DNA from: Flagellimonas sp. HMM57
GTDB taxonomy: Bacteria; Bacteroidota; Bacteroidia; Flavobacteriales; Flavobacteriaceae
Length of the DNA stretch: 64,000 nucleotides
Reading direction: 5' to 3'
NCBI RefSeq assembly: GCF_021390175.1
Contig: NZ_CP090004.1
Location: 3,401,001-3,465,000 of the forward strand
Shown: piece after piece, positions 1-7,877 of the stretch
Position numbering within the stretch: the stretch's first letter is position 1
Layout: every line of letters begins with the position of its first letter
Notes under the pieces: generated by a model
Databases searched by the model: none
Seen by the model: only the letters and a program-made list of their open reading frames with translations
What the model was told of the DNA's origin: nothing
Position numbers and translations under genes: made by a program

Positions 1-267
1 TTCTATGGTAGCGGACAAATCTTTTATGGACTTGTTGGCACTATTAATGGAATCGAAAATATTCTTCTTGATTCTGGCTAAGTCCCCTATGCGTACAACT
101 TCGTAACGAACACCGTTTGCCCTGTAATTACCCGATTTTTTTTCAAGTTGTTGAAATTGTCCAACAAGCGTATTGTCAGAACTGGATTCCGATTCGTTGT
201 CTTGGGCTAAAATTGGTAAAAAAGTGATTAGTAAGGTAAGGGTGAAAAATGCTTGTAAACGTTTCAT
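1..267 (-). CDS. Secreted coiled-coil-like protein, C-terminus cut by window edge
   Basis: Translation from the ATG at 267 gives 89 residues with a clear Sec signal peptide (KR, then a hydrophobic run FFTLTLLITFLPILA ending before QD) and no lipobox cysteine. The mature part is polar and helix-prone (VGQFQQLEKKSGNYR, then a segment around VVRIGDLARIKKNIFDSIN). This resembles a short periplasmic family of Flavobacteriia often labelled 'tRNA (guanine-N1)-methyltransferase' in databases. Nothing visible here supports an enzymatic role, so that name should not be carried over. The gene runs off the left edge. It is upstream of nothing else on its strand in the window and follows gap. Confidence 0.7.
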   Translation of the reverse strand, partial: MKRLQAFFTLTLLITFLPILAQDNESESSSDNTLVGQFQQLEKKSGNYRANGVRYEVVRIGDLARIKKNIFDSINSANKSIKDLSATIE

Positions 268-377
268 GATAAATATTGCGTATAAATTTAGATTGAGGGA
301 ACTGCGAAATTACACGAATAAAGTTAAGATTGAAAAGAAAAATCTTTTAATAAAAATTATATGCAAAGATTTAGGCT

Positions 378-1826
378 CTAATAATAGGTATAGCGCCTTA
401 CTTTGGCAATGTATTTTGCCAATCGGATTACTTGGTGTGAATAGCCATACTCGTTGTCGTACCAAATATAAAGTACCAAGCTTTTCCCGTCTGCGGACAC
501 TAGGGTAGCCTTACTGTCATAGATGGAAGGTGCAGAAGCGCCCACAATGTCCGATGATACCAATTCATTACTTAAAGAATACTGAATTTGTTCCACAAGG
601 TCGCCCTCAAGGGCATACTTCTTTAAAATAGTATTGATACTTTCCTTGGAGGTCTTGTTCTTTACTTCAAGATTAAGGATGGCCAGTGAACCATTGGGGA
701 CCGGAACTCGAATGGCATTGGAGGTTAATTTCCCTTTCAGAGAGGGAAGTGCTTTGGCAACAGCGGCGCCCGCACCGGTTTCGGTTATGACCATGTTTAG
801 CGCTGCAGCTCTTCCTCTACGGTATTTACTATGCATATTATCGACCAAATTCTGGTCATTGGTATAGGCATGTATGGTCTCTAAATGTCCTTTTTTTATA
901 CCAAGGGAATCTTCAATAACTTTTAATATTGGCGTTATGGCATTGGTGGTACATGATGCTGCCGAATATATTTTTGTCTTATCGGGGTCAAACTCTTTAT
1001 GGTTGACTCCATGGACAATATTAGGTACTTCCTTACCTGGAGCGGTTAGCAGTACCCTACTTGCACCTTTGGCTTCCAAATGTCTTGAAAGTGCCGTTTT
1101 ATCCCTAAAAGCACCAGTATTGTCAATTACAAGTGCATTATAGATTCCAAATTGTGTGTAATCCAATGCTTCGGGTTTGTCTGCGCTAATGAACAGTACT
1201 GTTGTACCGTTTATGACCAAGGCATTTTTTTTCTCATCAACATCCACGGTGCCCGTAAACTGTCCATGTACGGAATCTGTTTTTAGCAACGCCGCTCTTT
1301 TTTCCAAAACTTCTTTGTTGATCAATCCCCTAACAACAACGGCCCTGAGTCTCAACTGGCTTCCTCTACCGGTTTTGGCCACCAACTCTCTGGCAACTAA
1401 TCGGCCAATTCTGCCAAATCCATAAAGCACAACATCCTTTGGTTTTATTTCTTTGGATGCTTGGGCATCTTTAAGTTTTTCCAATACGAATGACTTAACG
1501 TTAAGATGATTGTTATCGTCAGAATGGTATTCGTAGGTCAATTTTCCAATATCCAATTTTGAAGGAGGTAAGTTGATATCGTTAATGGCCCTGAGAATTT
1601 CAACCGAATCAAAGATTGAAATTGGCTTTTGTACAAATTCCCCAGCGTACTCATGAAGATTGATGATATCACTTACATTTTTATCTATGATTTGATTTTT
1701 AAATAGTACTACTTCTATGGCTTTGTCATACCAAAGGTCACTGATAATTTTTATGAATTCCGTAGTGGCTTTTCTTCTATCCGCTTGGAACGCAAGCTCT
1801 TTCTCGTAAGACTTAATATCACTCAT
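378..1826 (-). CDS. gap: Glyceraldehyde-3-phosphate dehydrogenase, long Bacteroidota form
   Basis: Oxidises glyceraldehyde 3-phosphate to 1,3-bisphosphoglycerate with NAD(P)+ in central carbon metabolism. The GAPDH core starts near residue 132 with the dinucleotide-binding loop YGFGRIGR (135-142). The catalytic cysteine is C292 in SAASCTTNAITP, and the C-terminal WYDNEYGY motif is present. The protein has 482 residues, about 130 to 145 more than standard GAPDH (about 335), all in a helical, charged N-terminal extension. That extension starts at the ATG and stays in frame, and such long forms are known in Bacteroidota. A TAnnTTTG element lies 38 bases upstream. Transcribed alone, away from htrA. 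Confidence 0.93.
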   Translation of the reverse strand: MSDIKSYEKELAFQADRRKATTEFIKIISDLWYDKAIEVVLFKNQIIDKNVSDIINLHEYAGEFVQKPISIFDSVEILRAINDINLPPSKLDIGKLTYEYHSDDNNHLNVKSFVLEKLKDAQASKEIKPKDVVLYGFGRIGRLVARELVAKTGRGSQLRLRAVVVRGLINKEVLEKRAALLKTDSVHGQFTGTVDVDEKKNALVINGTTVLFISADKPEALDYTQFGIYNALVIDNTGAFRDKTALSRHLEAKGASRVLLTAPGKEVPNIVHGVNHKEFDPDKTKIYSAASCTTNAITPILKVIEDSLGIKKGHLETIHAYTNDQNLVDNMHSKYRRGRAAALNMVITETGAGAAVAKALPSLKGKLTSNAIRVPVPNGSLAILNLEVKNKTSKESINTILKKYALEGDLVEQIQYSLSNELVSSDIVGASAPSIYDSKATLVSADGKSLVLYIWYDNEYGYSHQVIRLAKYIAKVRRYTYY

Positions 1827-1863
1827 ACTTATTAGTTGGAGATGTTGTTTTTTTAGTGCTCGG

Positions 1864-1871
1864 CAAAATTA
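1864..1871 (-). promoter_or_regulatory. Promoter -7 element of gap (TAATTTTG)
   Basis: Minus-strand TAATTTTG is an exact match to the Bacteroidota TAnnTTTG element, 37 bases before the gap ATG. I see no good -33 TTG at the usual spacing. Confidence 0.55.
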
Positions 1872-1908
1872 GATATTTCAAACGTTTTCGTAAAAGATTT
1901 TATATATA

Positions 1909-1938
1909 AAAATAGCACCCAATTTTGGGTGCTATTTT
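1909..1938. terminator. Bidirectional-looking terminator after htrA
   Basis: A perfect 14-bp inverted repeat (AAAATAGCACCCAA and its complement, 2-base loop) has A and T runs at its ends. It sits just beyond the htrA stop and upstream of the gap promoter, so it most likely ends htrA transcription and insulates gap. Confidence 0.8.
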
Positions 1939-1957
1939 TAACTTGATTGTATATGTG

Positions 1958-3349
1958 TTATTGAAGGATAAGGCGTTCTTTTTCGCCTTTATCGTTAATC
2001 ATTGTAAAACTTGTCCTGCCGTATCTGGAAATTTCATCAAAAAGTTCCTTCGCATCGTCAATATCGCTTATTGCTTTGTCATCCACTTCAGTGATTACCT
2101 TGTTTTTTAGGTCGTAACGGTTATAGCCTTCTGGGACATCAATAATCTTGACACCTTCACTTACTCCAAAAATCTTTTTATCCTCCTTGGATAAATTCTT
2201 TACCGTAAAACCAACGGTAGGCAATTGAATGGTCTGTTGCTTTTTAAGGGTTACCTTCTTTGTAATTCTTTTACCATCCCTATCCACAACAACTTCTATA
2301 GTGTCATCTGGTCGTTTTGAGGATAGGTATCCCGTAAGTTCAGAAAATTTGCGTACCAATACATTATCAACTTTTTTGATAATATCTCCTGATTGCAATC
2401 CAGCTGCTTCGGCTCCTGAATCTTCTTCAACTTGAGAAATATAGACTCCTTCGATTTCATTCAATCCCATTTCAATGGCTTGCCTAGAATTTGCATTTGC
2501 AGCACGAATGCCCAAAAGCCCTCTTTGCACGTTACCAAACTCCATAATATCCTCTACGACCTTTTTTGCAATATTGCTAGGTACTGCAAAGGAGTAACCT
2601 ACGTAAGAACCTGTTTGAGAGGTTATAGCTGTGTTTATACCAATTAAATCACCATTTGTATTTACCAATGCACCGCCACTATTCCCTGGATTGACTGCGG
2701 CATCTGTCTGTATGAAGGATTGATTTCTGCCCAATGATCTAGCTTTTGCGCTTACAATTCCTGCGGTTACTGTAGAGGTCAAGCTGAAAGGATTTCCAAC
2801 CGCAAGTACCCATTCACCGATCTTGGCATTGTCCGAATCACCAAAAGCCAAATAGGGCAGTGCATTTTCCACATCGATTTTTAAGAGCGCTATATCTGAG
2901 CTTGCATCGGCACCAATGACTTTGGCATCGTAGGTCTTGTTATTGTTCAGGGTTATTTCCAATTGACTTGCCTTGGCAATAACGTGGTTATTAGTAACGA
3001 TATAGCCGTCTGGTGAAATAATTACGCCAGACCCAGTTCCCACTTGTGGGGTTTGCTGACGTTCAAATCCATAAAAGAAATCTGCTATGCTATTGGAACC
3101 TTTATTTATGGTCACGTTCTTTACGTGGACCACGGCATTTACTGTTTTTTCCGCTGCAATGGTAAAGTCAACTTCATTTATTCCCGCTCCTTTGGCAGAT
3201 GCTGTTAGACCACTGGTACTTATAAAAGGTGTTTCTTGGTTTTCTGCAACCCATTTATAGGTGTCTTTTTCAAAAAATAATTTGTAAGCTCCTAATGTTA
3301 TTGCACCTGCAAAAACCGATACTAGAAGTAAATTGGCAATTCTTTTCAT
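1958..3349 (-). CDS. htrA: HtrA/DegP-family serine protease with two PDZ domains
   Basis: Envelope protease/chaperone that degrades or refolds damaged periplasmic proteins. Residues 1-22 form a signal peptide or anchor. The trypsin-like domain carries the triad H122 (TNNHVI), D152 (SDIALLKI) and S224 (NPGNSGGAL). A PDZ domain follows at about 260-355 (GVYISQVEEDSGAEAAGLQ) and a second, less conserved one at about 375-463. The 463-residue length is normal for DegP/DegQ. It is divergent from dapF, with 133 bases between the start codons and a TAGATTTG element upstream. I cannot tell DegP from DegQ function by sequence alone. Confidence 0.92.
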   Translation of the reverse strand: MKRIANLLLVSVFAGAITLGAYKLFFEKDTYKWVAENQETPFISTSGLTASAKGAGINEVDFTIAAEKTVNAVVHVKNVTINKGSNSIADFFYGFERQQTPQVGTGSGVIISPDGYIVTNNHVIAKASQLEITLNNNKTYDAKVIGADASSDIALLKIDVENALPYLAFGDSDNAKIGEWVLAVGNPFSLTSTVTAGIVSAKARSLGRNQSFIQTDAAVNPGNSGGALVNTNGDLIGINTAITSQTGSYVGYSFAVPSNIAKKVVEDIMEFGNVQRGLLGIRAANANSRQAIEMGLNEIEGVYISQVEEDSGAEAAGLQSGDIIKKVDNVLVRKFSELTGYLSSKRPDDTIEVVVDRDGKRITKKVTLKKQQTIQLPTVGFTVKNLSKEDKKIFGVSEGVKIIDVPEGYNRYDLKNKVITEVDDKAISDIDDAKELFDEISRYGRTSFTMINDKGEKERLILQ

Positions 3350-3380
3350 AATTCTATAAAAATTTAACTTTTTCTATCAA

Positions 3381-3388
3381 CAAATCTA
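3381..3388 (-). promoter_or_regulatory. Putative htrA promoter element (TAGATTTG)
   Basis: Exact TAnnTTTG match on the minus strand, 31 bases before the htrA ATG. No strong -33 element is visible. Confidence 0.45.
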
Positions 3389-3457
3389 ATTCAATTCATT
3401 TTTGGCTTCATGAGTTTAACTCGTTTTTAACTACAAAAAATTCCTTAAAGAATACCC

Positions 3458-3465
3458 TATATTTG
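3458..3465 (+). promoter_or_regulatory. Promoter element of dapF operon (TATATTTG)
   Basis: Exact TAnnTTTG match ending 17 bases before the ATG at 3483. A transcription start a few bases downstream would fall near 3470. This argues against the in-frame TTG at 3471 as the start codon. Confidence 0.55.
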
Positions 3466-3482
3466 TTCCTTTGCAGGCAATT

Positions 3483-4259
3483 ATGGTACTACAATTTTTT
3501 AAATATCAAGGTACGGGAAATGATTTTGTTATCATTGACAATCGCCAACAAACTTTTCCCAAAAACGATACCAAATTGATTGCCAAGCTTTGCGATAGAA
3601 AATTTGGCATTGGGGGGGATGGACTCATTCTATTGGAAAATGACAAAATGTCGGATTTTAAAATGGTCTATTACAATGCCGACGGAGCAGAAAGTAGTAT
3701 GTGTGGAAATGGAGGTAGATGTTTGGTGGCTTTTGCCAACTACTTAGGTATTATTGATAGCAAGACTACTTTCAATGCGATTGATGGTTTGCACCAAGCT
3801 ACGATCGTTGACGATATGGTAGAGCTAAATATGACGGATGTAGATGACATCAAAATAAAACCTTCATACAGTTTTCTGGATACAGGATCACCACATCATG
3901 TACAGCTCATTGAAAACCTATCGGATTTGAATGTGCAAAAAGAGGGAGCCAAATTACGCTACGGTCTGTACGGACAGGCTGGAAGCAATATAAACTTTGT
4001 TGAACAGTTGGATGGCAACGCTTTTGGGGTGAGAACCTATGAAAGGGGAGTTGAAGATGAGACGCTTTCATGTGGAACAGGAGTAACGGCGGTTGCCATT
4101 GCTATGCATAAATTAGGTAAAACATCTTCGAGCACCATTGGAGTCAGAACGCCCGGTGGAGATTTGACCATCAGCTTTGATCATCAAAAAGGTGCTTACA
4201 GGAATGTTTGCTTAAAAGGACCTGCAAAACAAGTCTATAAAGGAGAGATTTTATGTTAA
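3483..4259 (+). CDS. dapF: Diaminopimelate epimerase
   Basis: Interconverts LL- and meso-diaminopimelate for lysine and peptidoglycan synthesis. It has the two catalytic-cysteine motifs of the family: C74 in SSMCGNGGRC and C197 in LSCGTG. The N-terminus FFKYQGTGNDFVIID is typical. At 258 residues from the ATG it has usual family length. An in-frame TTG four codons earlier is possible but lies at the predicted transcription start. It overlaps the next gene by 7 bases and heads a three-gene operon with an acetyltransferase and mltG. The link to cell-wall metabolism makes sense with mltG. Confidence 0.95.
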   Translation: MVLQFFKYQGTGNDFVIIDNRQQTFPKNDTKLIAKLCDRKFGIGGDGLILLENDKMSDFKMVYYNADGAESSMCGNGGRCLVAFANYLGIIDSKTTFNAIDGLHQATIVDDMVELNMTDVDDIKIKPSYSFLDTGSPHHVQLIENLSDLNVQKEGAKLRYGLYGQAGSNINFVEQLDGNAFGVRTYERGVEDETLSCGTGVTAVAIAMHKLGKTSSSTIGVRTPGGDLTISFDHQKGAYRNVCLKGPAKQVYKGEILC

Positions 4260-4783
4260 ATCTTAAAGGAAAACAAGCGCGTTTAAGGGCGTTGGAACCT
4301 AAGGATTTGGAATTTCTGTACCAATTGGAGAATGACACTTCAATTTGGGAGATAAGCGGCACATTGAAGCCATATTCAAAAAAAGTACTTCGGTTATATT
4401 TGGAAAACGCTCACAGGGATATTTACGATGTGAAACAACTACGTTTATGCATTTGCGATAATGCTGATAAAAGTATCGGTTTAATAGATTTGTTTGATTT
4501 TGACCCAAAAAACAGAAGGGCGGGAATCGGTATAGTGATTGCGAGGCCAGAAGATAGGAACAAGGGTTTAGGCGCGGAAGCGCTTTCCCTCTTGTGCAAC
4601 TATGCCTTTTCAATTTTGGATGTTCATCAACTTTACGCCAATATATTGGAAGAAAATACGCCAAGTATTTATCTATTTGAAAAGATGGGTTTTCAAAAAA
4701 TAGGGGTAAAGAAAGAGTGGGTCAGAACCAATAACGGTTTCAAAAATGAGATTATGTTTCAAAAAATAAACACCAATGCTTAA
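4253..4783 (+). CDS. RimJ/RimL-type GNAT N-acetyltransferase
   Basis: Acetyl-CoA-dependent transferase of the GNAT fold. The N-terminal region RLRALEPKDLEFLYQLEND and the acetyl-CoA loop EDRNKGLGAEAL identify the RimJ/RimL-like branch, and C-terminal IYLFEKMGF is also typical. It has 176 residues. The substrate is not predictable; a protein N-terminus or a small amine are the usual options. It overlaps dapF by 7 bases and mltG by 8 bases, so it is probably translationally coupled to both. Confidence 0.85.
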   Translation: MLNLKGKQARLRALEPKDLEFLYQLENDTSIWEISGTLKPYSKKVLRLYLENAHRDIYDVKQLRLCICDNADKSIGLIDLFDFDPKNRRAGIGIVIARPEDRNKGLGAEALSLLCNYAFSILDVHQLYANILEENTPSIYLFEKMGFQKIGVKKEWVRTNNGFKNEIMFQKINTNA

Positions 4784-5816
4784 AAAAGTACTTTGGGCGA
4801 CAGCCATTTTAGGACTTTTGATTTGTGGCTTCATAGCATATCAAATCTATAGTGCCATATTTAGTCCCAATACCAACTTTAATAATGATGAAGCCTTTGT
4901 GTACATTCCATCCAATGCTACTTTTTTAGATGTAAGGAATAATCTAGAACCATTGGTGAAAGATATGTCTACTTTTGAAGCTGTGGCACAGCGCAAAGGA
5001 TATGTAACCAACATTAAAGGTGGAAAGTTTGCCTTAAAAAAAGGGATGAACAACAATGAGATGATCAATTCTCTCCGCAGTAAAAATATCCCTGTGAAGG
5101 TCTCGTTCAACAATCAAGAGTCCCTAAATGCCTTGGCAGGAAGGATAGCCCAACAAATAGAAGCAGATAGTGCTGAGCTGGTAAATAGTTTCAATGATCC
5201 TGAATTTCTGGAGAACGTAGGGTTTAACGAAGATTCTAAGTTGGGAATGTACCTGCCCAATACGTATGAATTCTTCTGGAATACCAATGCGAAGAATTTT
5301 AGGGATAAAATGTACAAAGAGTATGAGCGGTTTTGGAATGCCGAACGATTGAAAAAAGCAGAAGAATTAAATCTTTCTCCATCCCAAGTCGTTGCGCTTG
5401 CTGCAATTGTGCAAAAAGAAACCGTTAAAGTAGAGGAACGACCACGAGTGGCCGGAGTATATCTTAATAGAGTGAGAAAAGGGATATTGTTACAAGCTGA
5501 TCCAACGGTTATTTATGCCATAAAAAAAGAGACCGGGAATTTTGATACTATAATCAAGCGGGTTTTATATCGGGATTTAGAGATGGATTCACCCTATAAT
5601 ACCTATAAATATGTAGGCATTCCTCCAGGTCCGATTGCTATGCCTGACATCTCTTCGATTGATGCCGTTTTAAATCCTGAAAAACACGATTATTTATTTT
5701 TTGTAGCCGATGTTTCCAATTTTGGATACCACATGTTTGCCAAAACCTTGGCGCAACACAACCGAAATAAAGTGCAATATACCCGATGGTTGGATTCCAA
5801 AAAAGTGCGTCGATAA
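4776..5816 (+). CDS. mltG: Endolytic murein transglycosylase MltG
   Basis: Inner-membrane enzyme that cleaves nascent glycan strands and so limits peptidoglycan chain length. One N-terminal membrane helix (about residues 5-27) is followed by a LysM-like region and the YceG catalytic domain. The key motif is AAIVQKETVKVEERPRVAGV with the expected catalytic glutamate E215 (QKET), then LLQADPTVIYA and YVGIPPGPI. At 346 residues it matches the family. Last gene of the dapF operon. Confidence 0.94.
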   Translation: MLKKVLWATAILGLLICGFIAYQIYSAIFSPNTNFNNDEAFVYIPSNATFLDVRNNLEPLVKDMSTFEAVAQRKGYVTNIKGGKFALKKGMNNNEMINSLRSKNIPVKVSFNNQESLNALAGRIAQQIEADSAELVNSFNDPEFLENVGFNEDSKLGMYLPNTYEFFWNTNAKNFRDKMYKEYERFWNAERLKKAEELNLSPSQVVALAAIVQKETVKVEERPRVAGVYLNRVRKGILLQADPTVIYAIKKETGNFDTIIKRVLYRDLEMDSPYNTYKYVGIPPGPIAMPDISSIDAVLNPEKHDYLFFVADVSNFGYHMFAKTLAQHNRNKVQYTRWLDSKKVRR

Positions 5817-5912
5817 TACCTTTTATCGTTAATTTTCAGTGATTTAACGGATTTTGGGCCTCATTTAAGAAAATCTTATGAACATCATGCTTCAAATGAA
5901 AAACACTGCCCT

Positions 5913-5920
5913 TATATTTG
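5913..5920 (+). promoter_or_regulatory. Promoter element (TATATTTG) for lysozyme-like gene
   Basis: Exact TAnnTTTG match 47 bases before the ATG at 5968. It marks a transcription unit separate from mltG. Confidence 0.5.
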
Positions 5921-5967
5921 CCGCCCTAATTTAGTTGTACCGTTTTTGGTGCATCAGAACGCTAAAT

Positions 5968-6621
5968 ATGAAAGTTATGAAAAGATGGATAAGCTTTGTT
6001 TTGCATCTGGCCATGATTGTAATTTTAACAAGTTTTGGCTCATATACCGTAACGAAAAAAGTGGACTATAAAATTCCCGATTCGTTAAAAGTAGAAGCCA
6101 ACACTGAAATCTTGGTTCTTAAAGATTCTTTGGATTCTTCCGAAGATCTAAAAATTAAACCTCCTTTTTTGGGAAAAGCGTACAATGGATTTAAAGAAGC
6201 CCTTGCTTTTAAGGAATCCCAAGGAAGGTACTCTGTTATTAATACGTTTGGATATCTTGGAAAGTATCAATTTGGATTGAGTACGCTCAGTTTAATGGGA
6301 GTACACGATGCTGGTAGTTTTCTTAATGACCCAGCGCTTCAAGAAAAAACATTTGAAACCAATATCGCAAGAAACAAATGGATTCTGCGTAGGGATATCA
6401 AACGTTTTAACGGAAAAAGGATAAGAGGGGTTGAAATTACTGAATCTGGTATTTTGGCCGCAGCGCATCTAGCTGGCGCCGGAAATGTGAAAAAGTACCT
6501 ACGTTCTTATGGAAAGAACGACGTTGCGGACGCATACGGGAGTAGTATATCATATTACATTCGAAAATTTGCAGGGTATGATATTTCCGAAATAGCGCAG
6601 AAAAGAAACGCAAAAGTTTAA
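5968..6621 (+). CDS. Lysozyme-like/transglycosylase-fold envelope protein
   Basis: The ATG at 5968 (MKVMKRW) starts a signal anchor of about 20 hydrophobic residues; a TTG 33 bases earlier is in frame but less likely. After a charged linker, the segment FKEALAFKESQGRYSVINTF followed by GKYQFG looks like the glutamate-centred catalytic segment of the lysozyme/SLT superfamily, with E83 as candidate acid. Databases often call relatives 'peptidoglycan-binding LysM protein', but I see no LysM repeat. Likely role: cutting or sensing peptidoglycan in the periplasm. It is convergent with the methyltransferase gene and shares a terminator with it. Confidence 0.7.
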   Translation: MKVMKRWISFVLHLAMIVILTSFGSYTVTKKVDYKIPDSLKVEANTEILVLKDSLDSSEDLKIKPPFLGKAYNGFKEALAFKESQGRYSVINTFGYLGKYQFGLSTLSLMGVHDAGSFLNDPALQEKTFETNIARNKWILRRDIKRFNGKRIRGVEITESGILAAAHLAGAGNVKKYLRSYGKNDVADAYGSSISYYIRKFAGYDISEIAQKRNAKV

Positions 6622-6646
6622 CAATATACTTTTAGCGTACCCTATT

Positions 6647-6671
6647 AAACCCAGAATTTAAATCTGGGTTT
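6647..6671. terminator. Terminator between convergent genes
   Basis: Inverted repeat AAACCCAGA / TCTGGGTTT with a short AT loop and a T run to 6675. It lies between two convergent stop codons and can serve both strands. Confidence 0.8.
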
Positions 6672-6673
6672 TT

Positions 6674-7402
6674 TTATGCTTGAATAATAAATATCGTGGG
6701 CCTTTTATTAAGATCAATGGCTATTTCGCTCCACTCATGTGCAATTTTGGTTCTAATAAACTCCGTAGGTAACGTAATATCACAGGCAACACATAATCTT
6801 GTGGTTTTTTGAAGTGTTTTTGTTAATTCCTTCAAAAGTTTATCATTTCGATAAGGCGTTTCCATGATGATTTGTGATTGACCCTTTTCTCTTGAAATGC
6901 GTTCCAGGTTCTTAATTTTAGATTTACGTTCAGAAGCATCGATAGGCAGGTAACCATTAAATGCGAAATTTTGTCCGTTCATACCACTGGACATCATGGC
7001 CATAAGAATAGAGGATGGCCCCACCAAGGGAACTACCTGTATTCTTTTTTCGTGAGCAACCCTGATTACCTCTGCGCCTGGATCAGCAATTCCCGGGCAG
7101 CCTGCTTCGGAAAGTATGCCTATGTCAAAACCACTGATACAAGGCTCTAAAAACTCGGGGATAACGGCTGGATCGGTAAACTTGTTCAAAGTTTCAATAT
7201 GCAGATTGGGTTGAGCTTTACTCGGACTTATTTTTTTAATGAAATGCCTAGCAGTTTTTTCGTTCTCTACAATGTAATGATCTGTATTCTCAATAGTTCG
7301 CTTTATGGAAATGGGCAATACCTCAAGAGGGGCATTGTCCCCAAGTGTAGTGGGAATTAAGTATATTTTGCCTACAACGAGACTTGGTTTGGGGTCCTCC
7401 AT
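6674..7402 (-). CDS. RsmI-like SAM-dependent methyltransferase
   Basis: Tetrapyrrole-methylase fold. The motif ILSEAGCPGIADPG is the RsmI signature (LISDAGxPxxxDPG in E. coli), followed by VPLVGPSSILMAMMSSG and a C-terminal METPYR. RsmI 2'-O-methylates C1402 of 16S rRNA. This protein is 242 residues and lacks the C-terminal helical domain of the 286-residue E. coli enzyme, so it belongs to the short Bacteroidota branch and its exact target is uncertain. It lies 3 bases after the phosphatase gene in the dnaA operon. Confidence 0.82.
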   Translation of the reverse strand: MEDPKPSLVVGKIYLIPTTLGDNAPLEVLPISIKRTIENTDHYIVENEKTARHFIKKISPSKAQPNLHIETLNKFTDPAVIPEFLEPCISGFDIGILSEAGCPGIADPGAEVIRVAHEKRIQVVPLVGPSSILMAMMSSGMNGQNFAFNGYLPIDASERKSKIKNLERISREKGQSQIIMETPYRNDKLLKELTKTLQKTTRLCVACDITLPTEFIRTKIAHEWSEIAIDLNKRPTIFIIQA

Positions 7403-7405
7403 ATG

Positions 7406-7858
7406 CTAACTTACTTTTTTTGCAATTGCTTCACAAGCAATATCGACCATCTGATATACGTTTTCAAAACCGTCTACTCCCCCATAATAAGGGTCAGGTA
7501 CTTCGTTGATGTCCAAATCAACTTCGCCCAAGAGTAATTTCACTTTTTTTTCTTCTGATTCTGAAGTTGCCAAGCGTATAACATTATCAAAGTTATTTTT
7601 ATCCATGACATAGATAAAGTCGAAAATGTTAAAATCTTCTTTAGAAAACTGCCTACAGGTCTGAAGACTTATATCGATTCCATGTTTTTTGGCTACAGCT
7701 ATAGATCTTTTGTCTGGCGGATTGCCAACATGATAGCTGGCCGTTCCTGCGGAATCTACAATTACTTTATTCGTATCGACTTTGGATTTTAAAATACCTT
7801 CGGCCAAGGGTGACCTGCATATATTTCCTAAGCAGACCATCAAGACTTTGGTTTTCAT
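7406..7858 (-). CDS. Low-molecular-weight protein-tyrosine phosphatase
   Basis: Cytosolic phosphatase with the P-loop VCLGNICRS (nucleophile C9, R15) and the general acid D122 in VPDPYYGG. At 150 residues it is standard for the family. Its targets are often tyrosine kinases of capsule export, but none is encoded here. It lies 19 bases after dnaA, an arrangement seen in other Flavobacteriia. Confidence 0.93.
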   Translation of the reverse strand: MKTKVLMVCLGNICRSPLAEGILKSKVDTNKVIVDSAGTASYHVGNPPDKRSIAVAKKHGIDISLQTCRQFSKEDFNIFDFIYVMDKNNFDNVIRLATSESEEKKVKLLLGEVDLDINEVPDPYYGGVDGFENVYQMVDIACEAIAKKVS

Positions 7859-7877
7859 TAAGTGTGAGGAATTATTA

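Noticed and set aside
1..267. Database-style name tRNA (guanine-N1)-methyltransferase for the truncated first gene
   Set aside because: The visible part is a secreted, coiled-coil-like protein without any methyltransferase motif.
378..1826. Frameshift fusion as the cause of the long GAPDH
   Set aside because: The extension is continuous, starts with ATG behind a promoter element, and long GAPDH forms are known in this phylum.
3471..3482. TTG start for dapF
   Set aside because: It falls at the predicted transcription start and the family N-terminus begins at the ATG at 3483.
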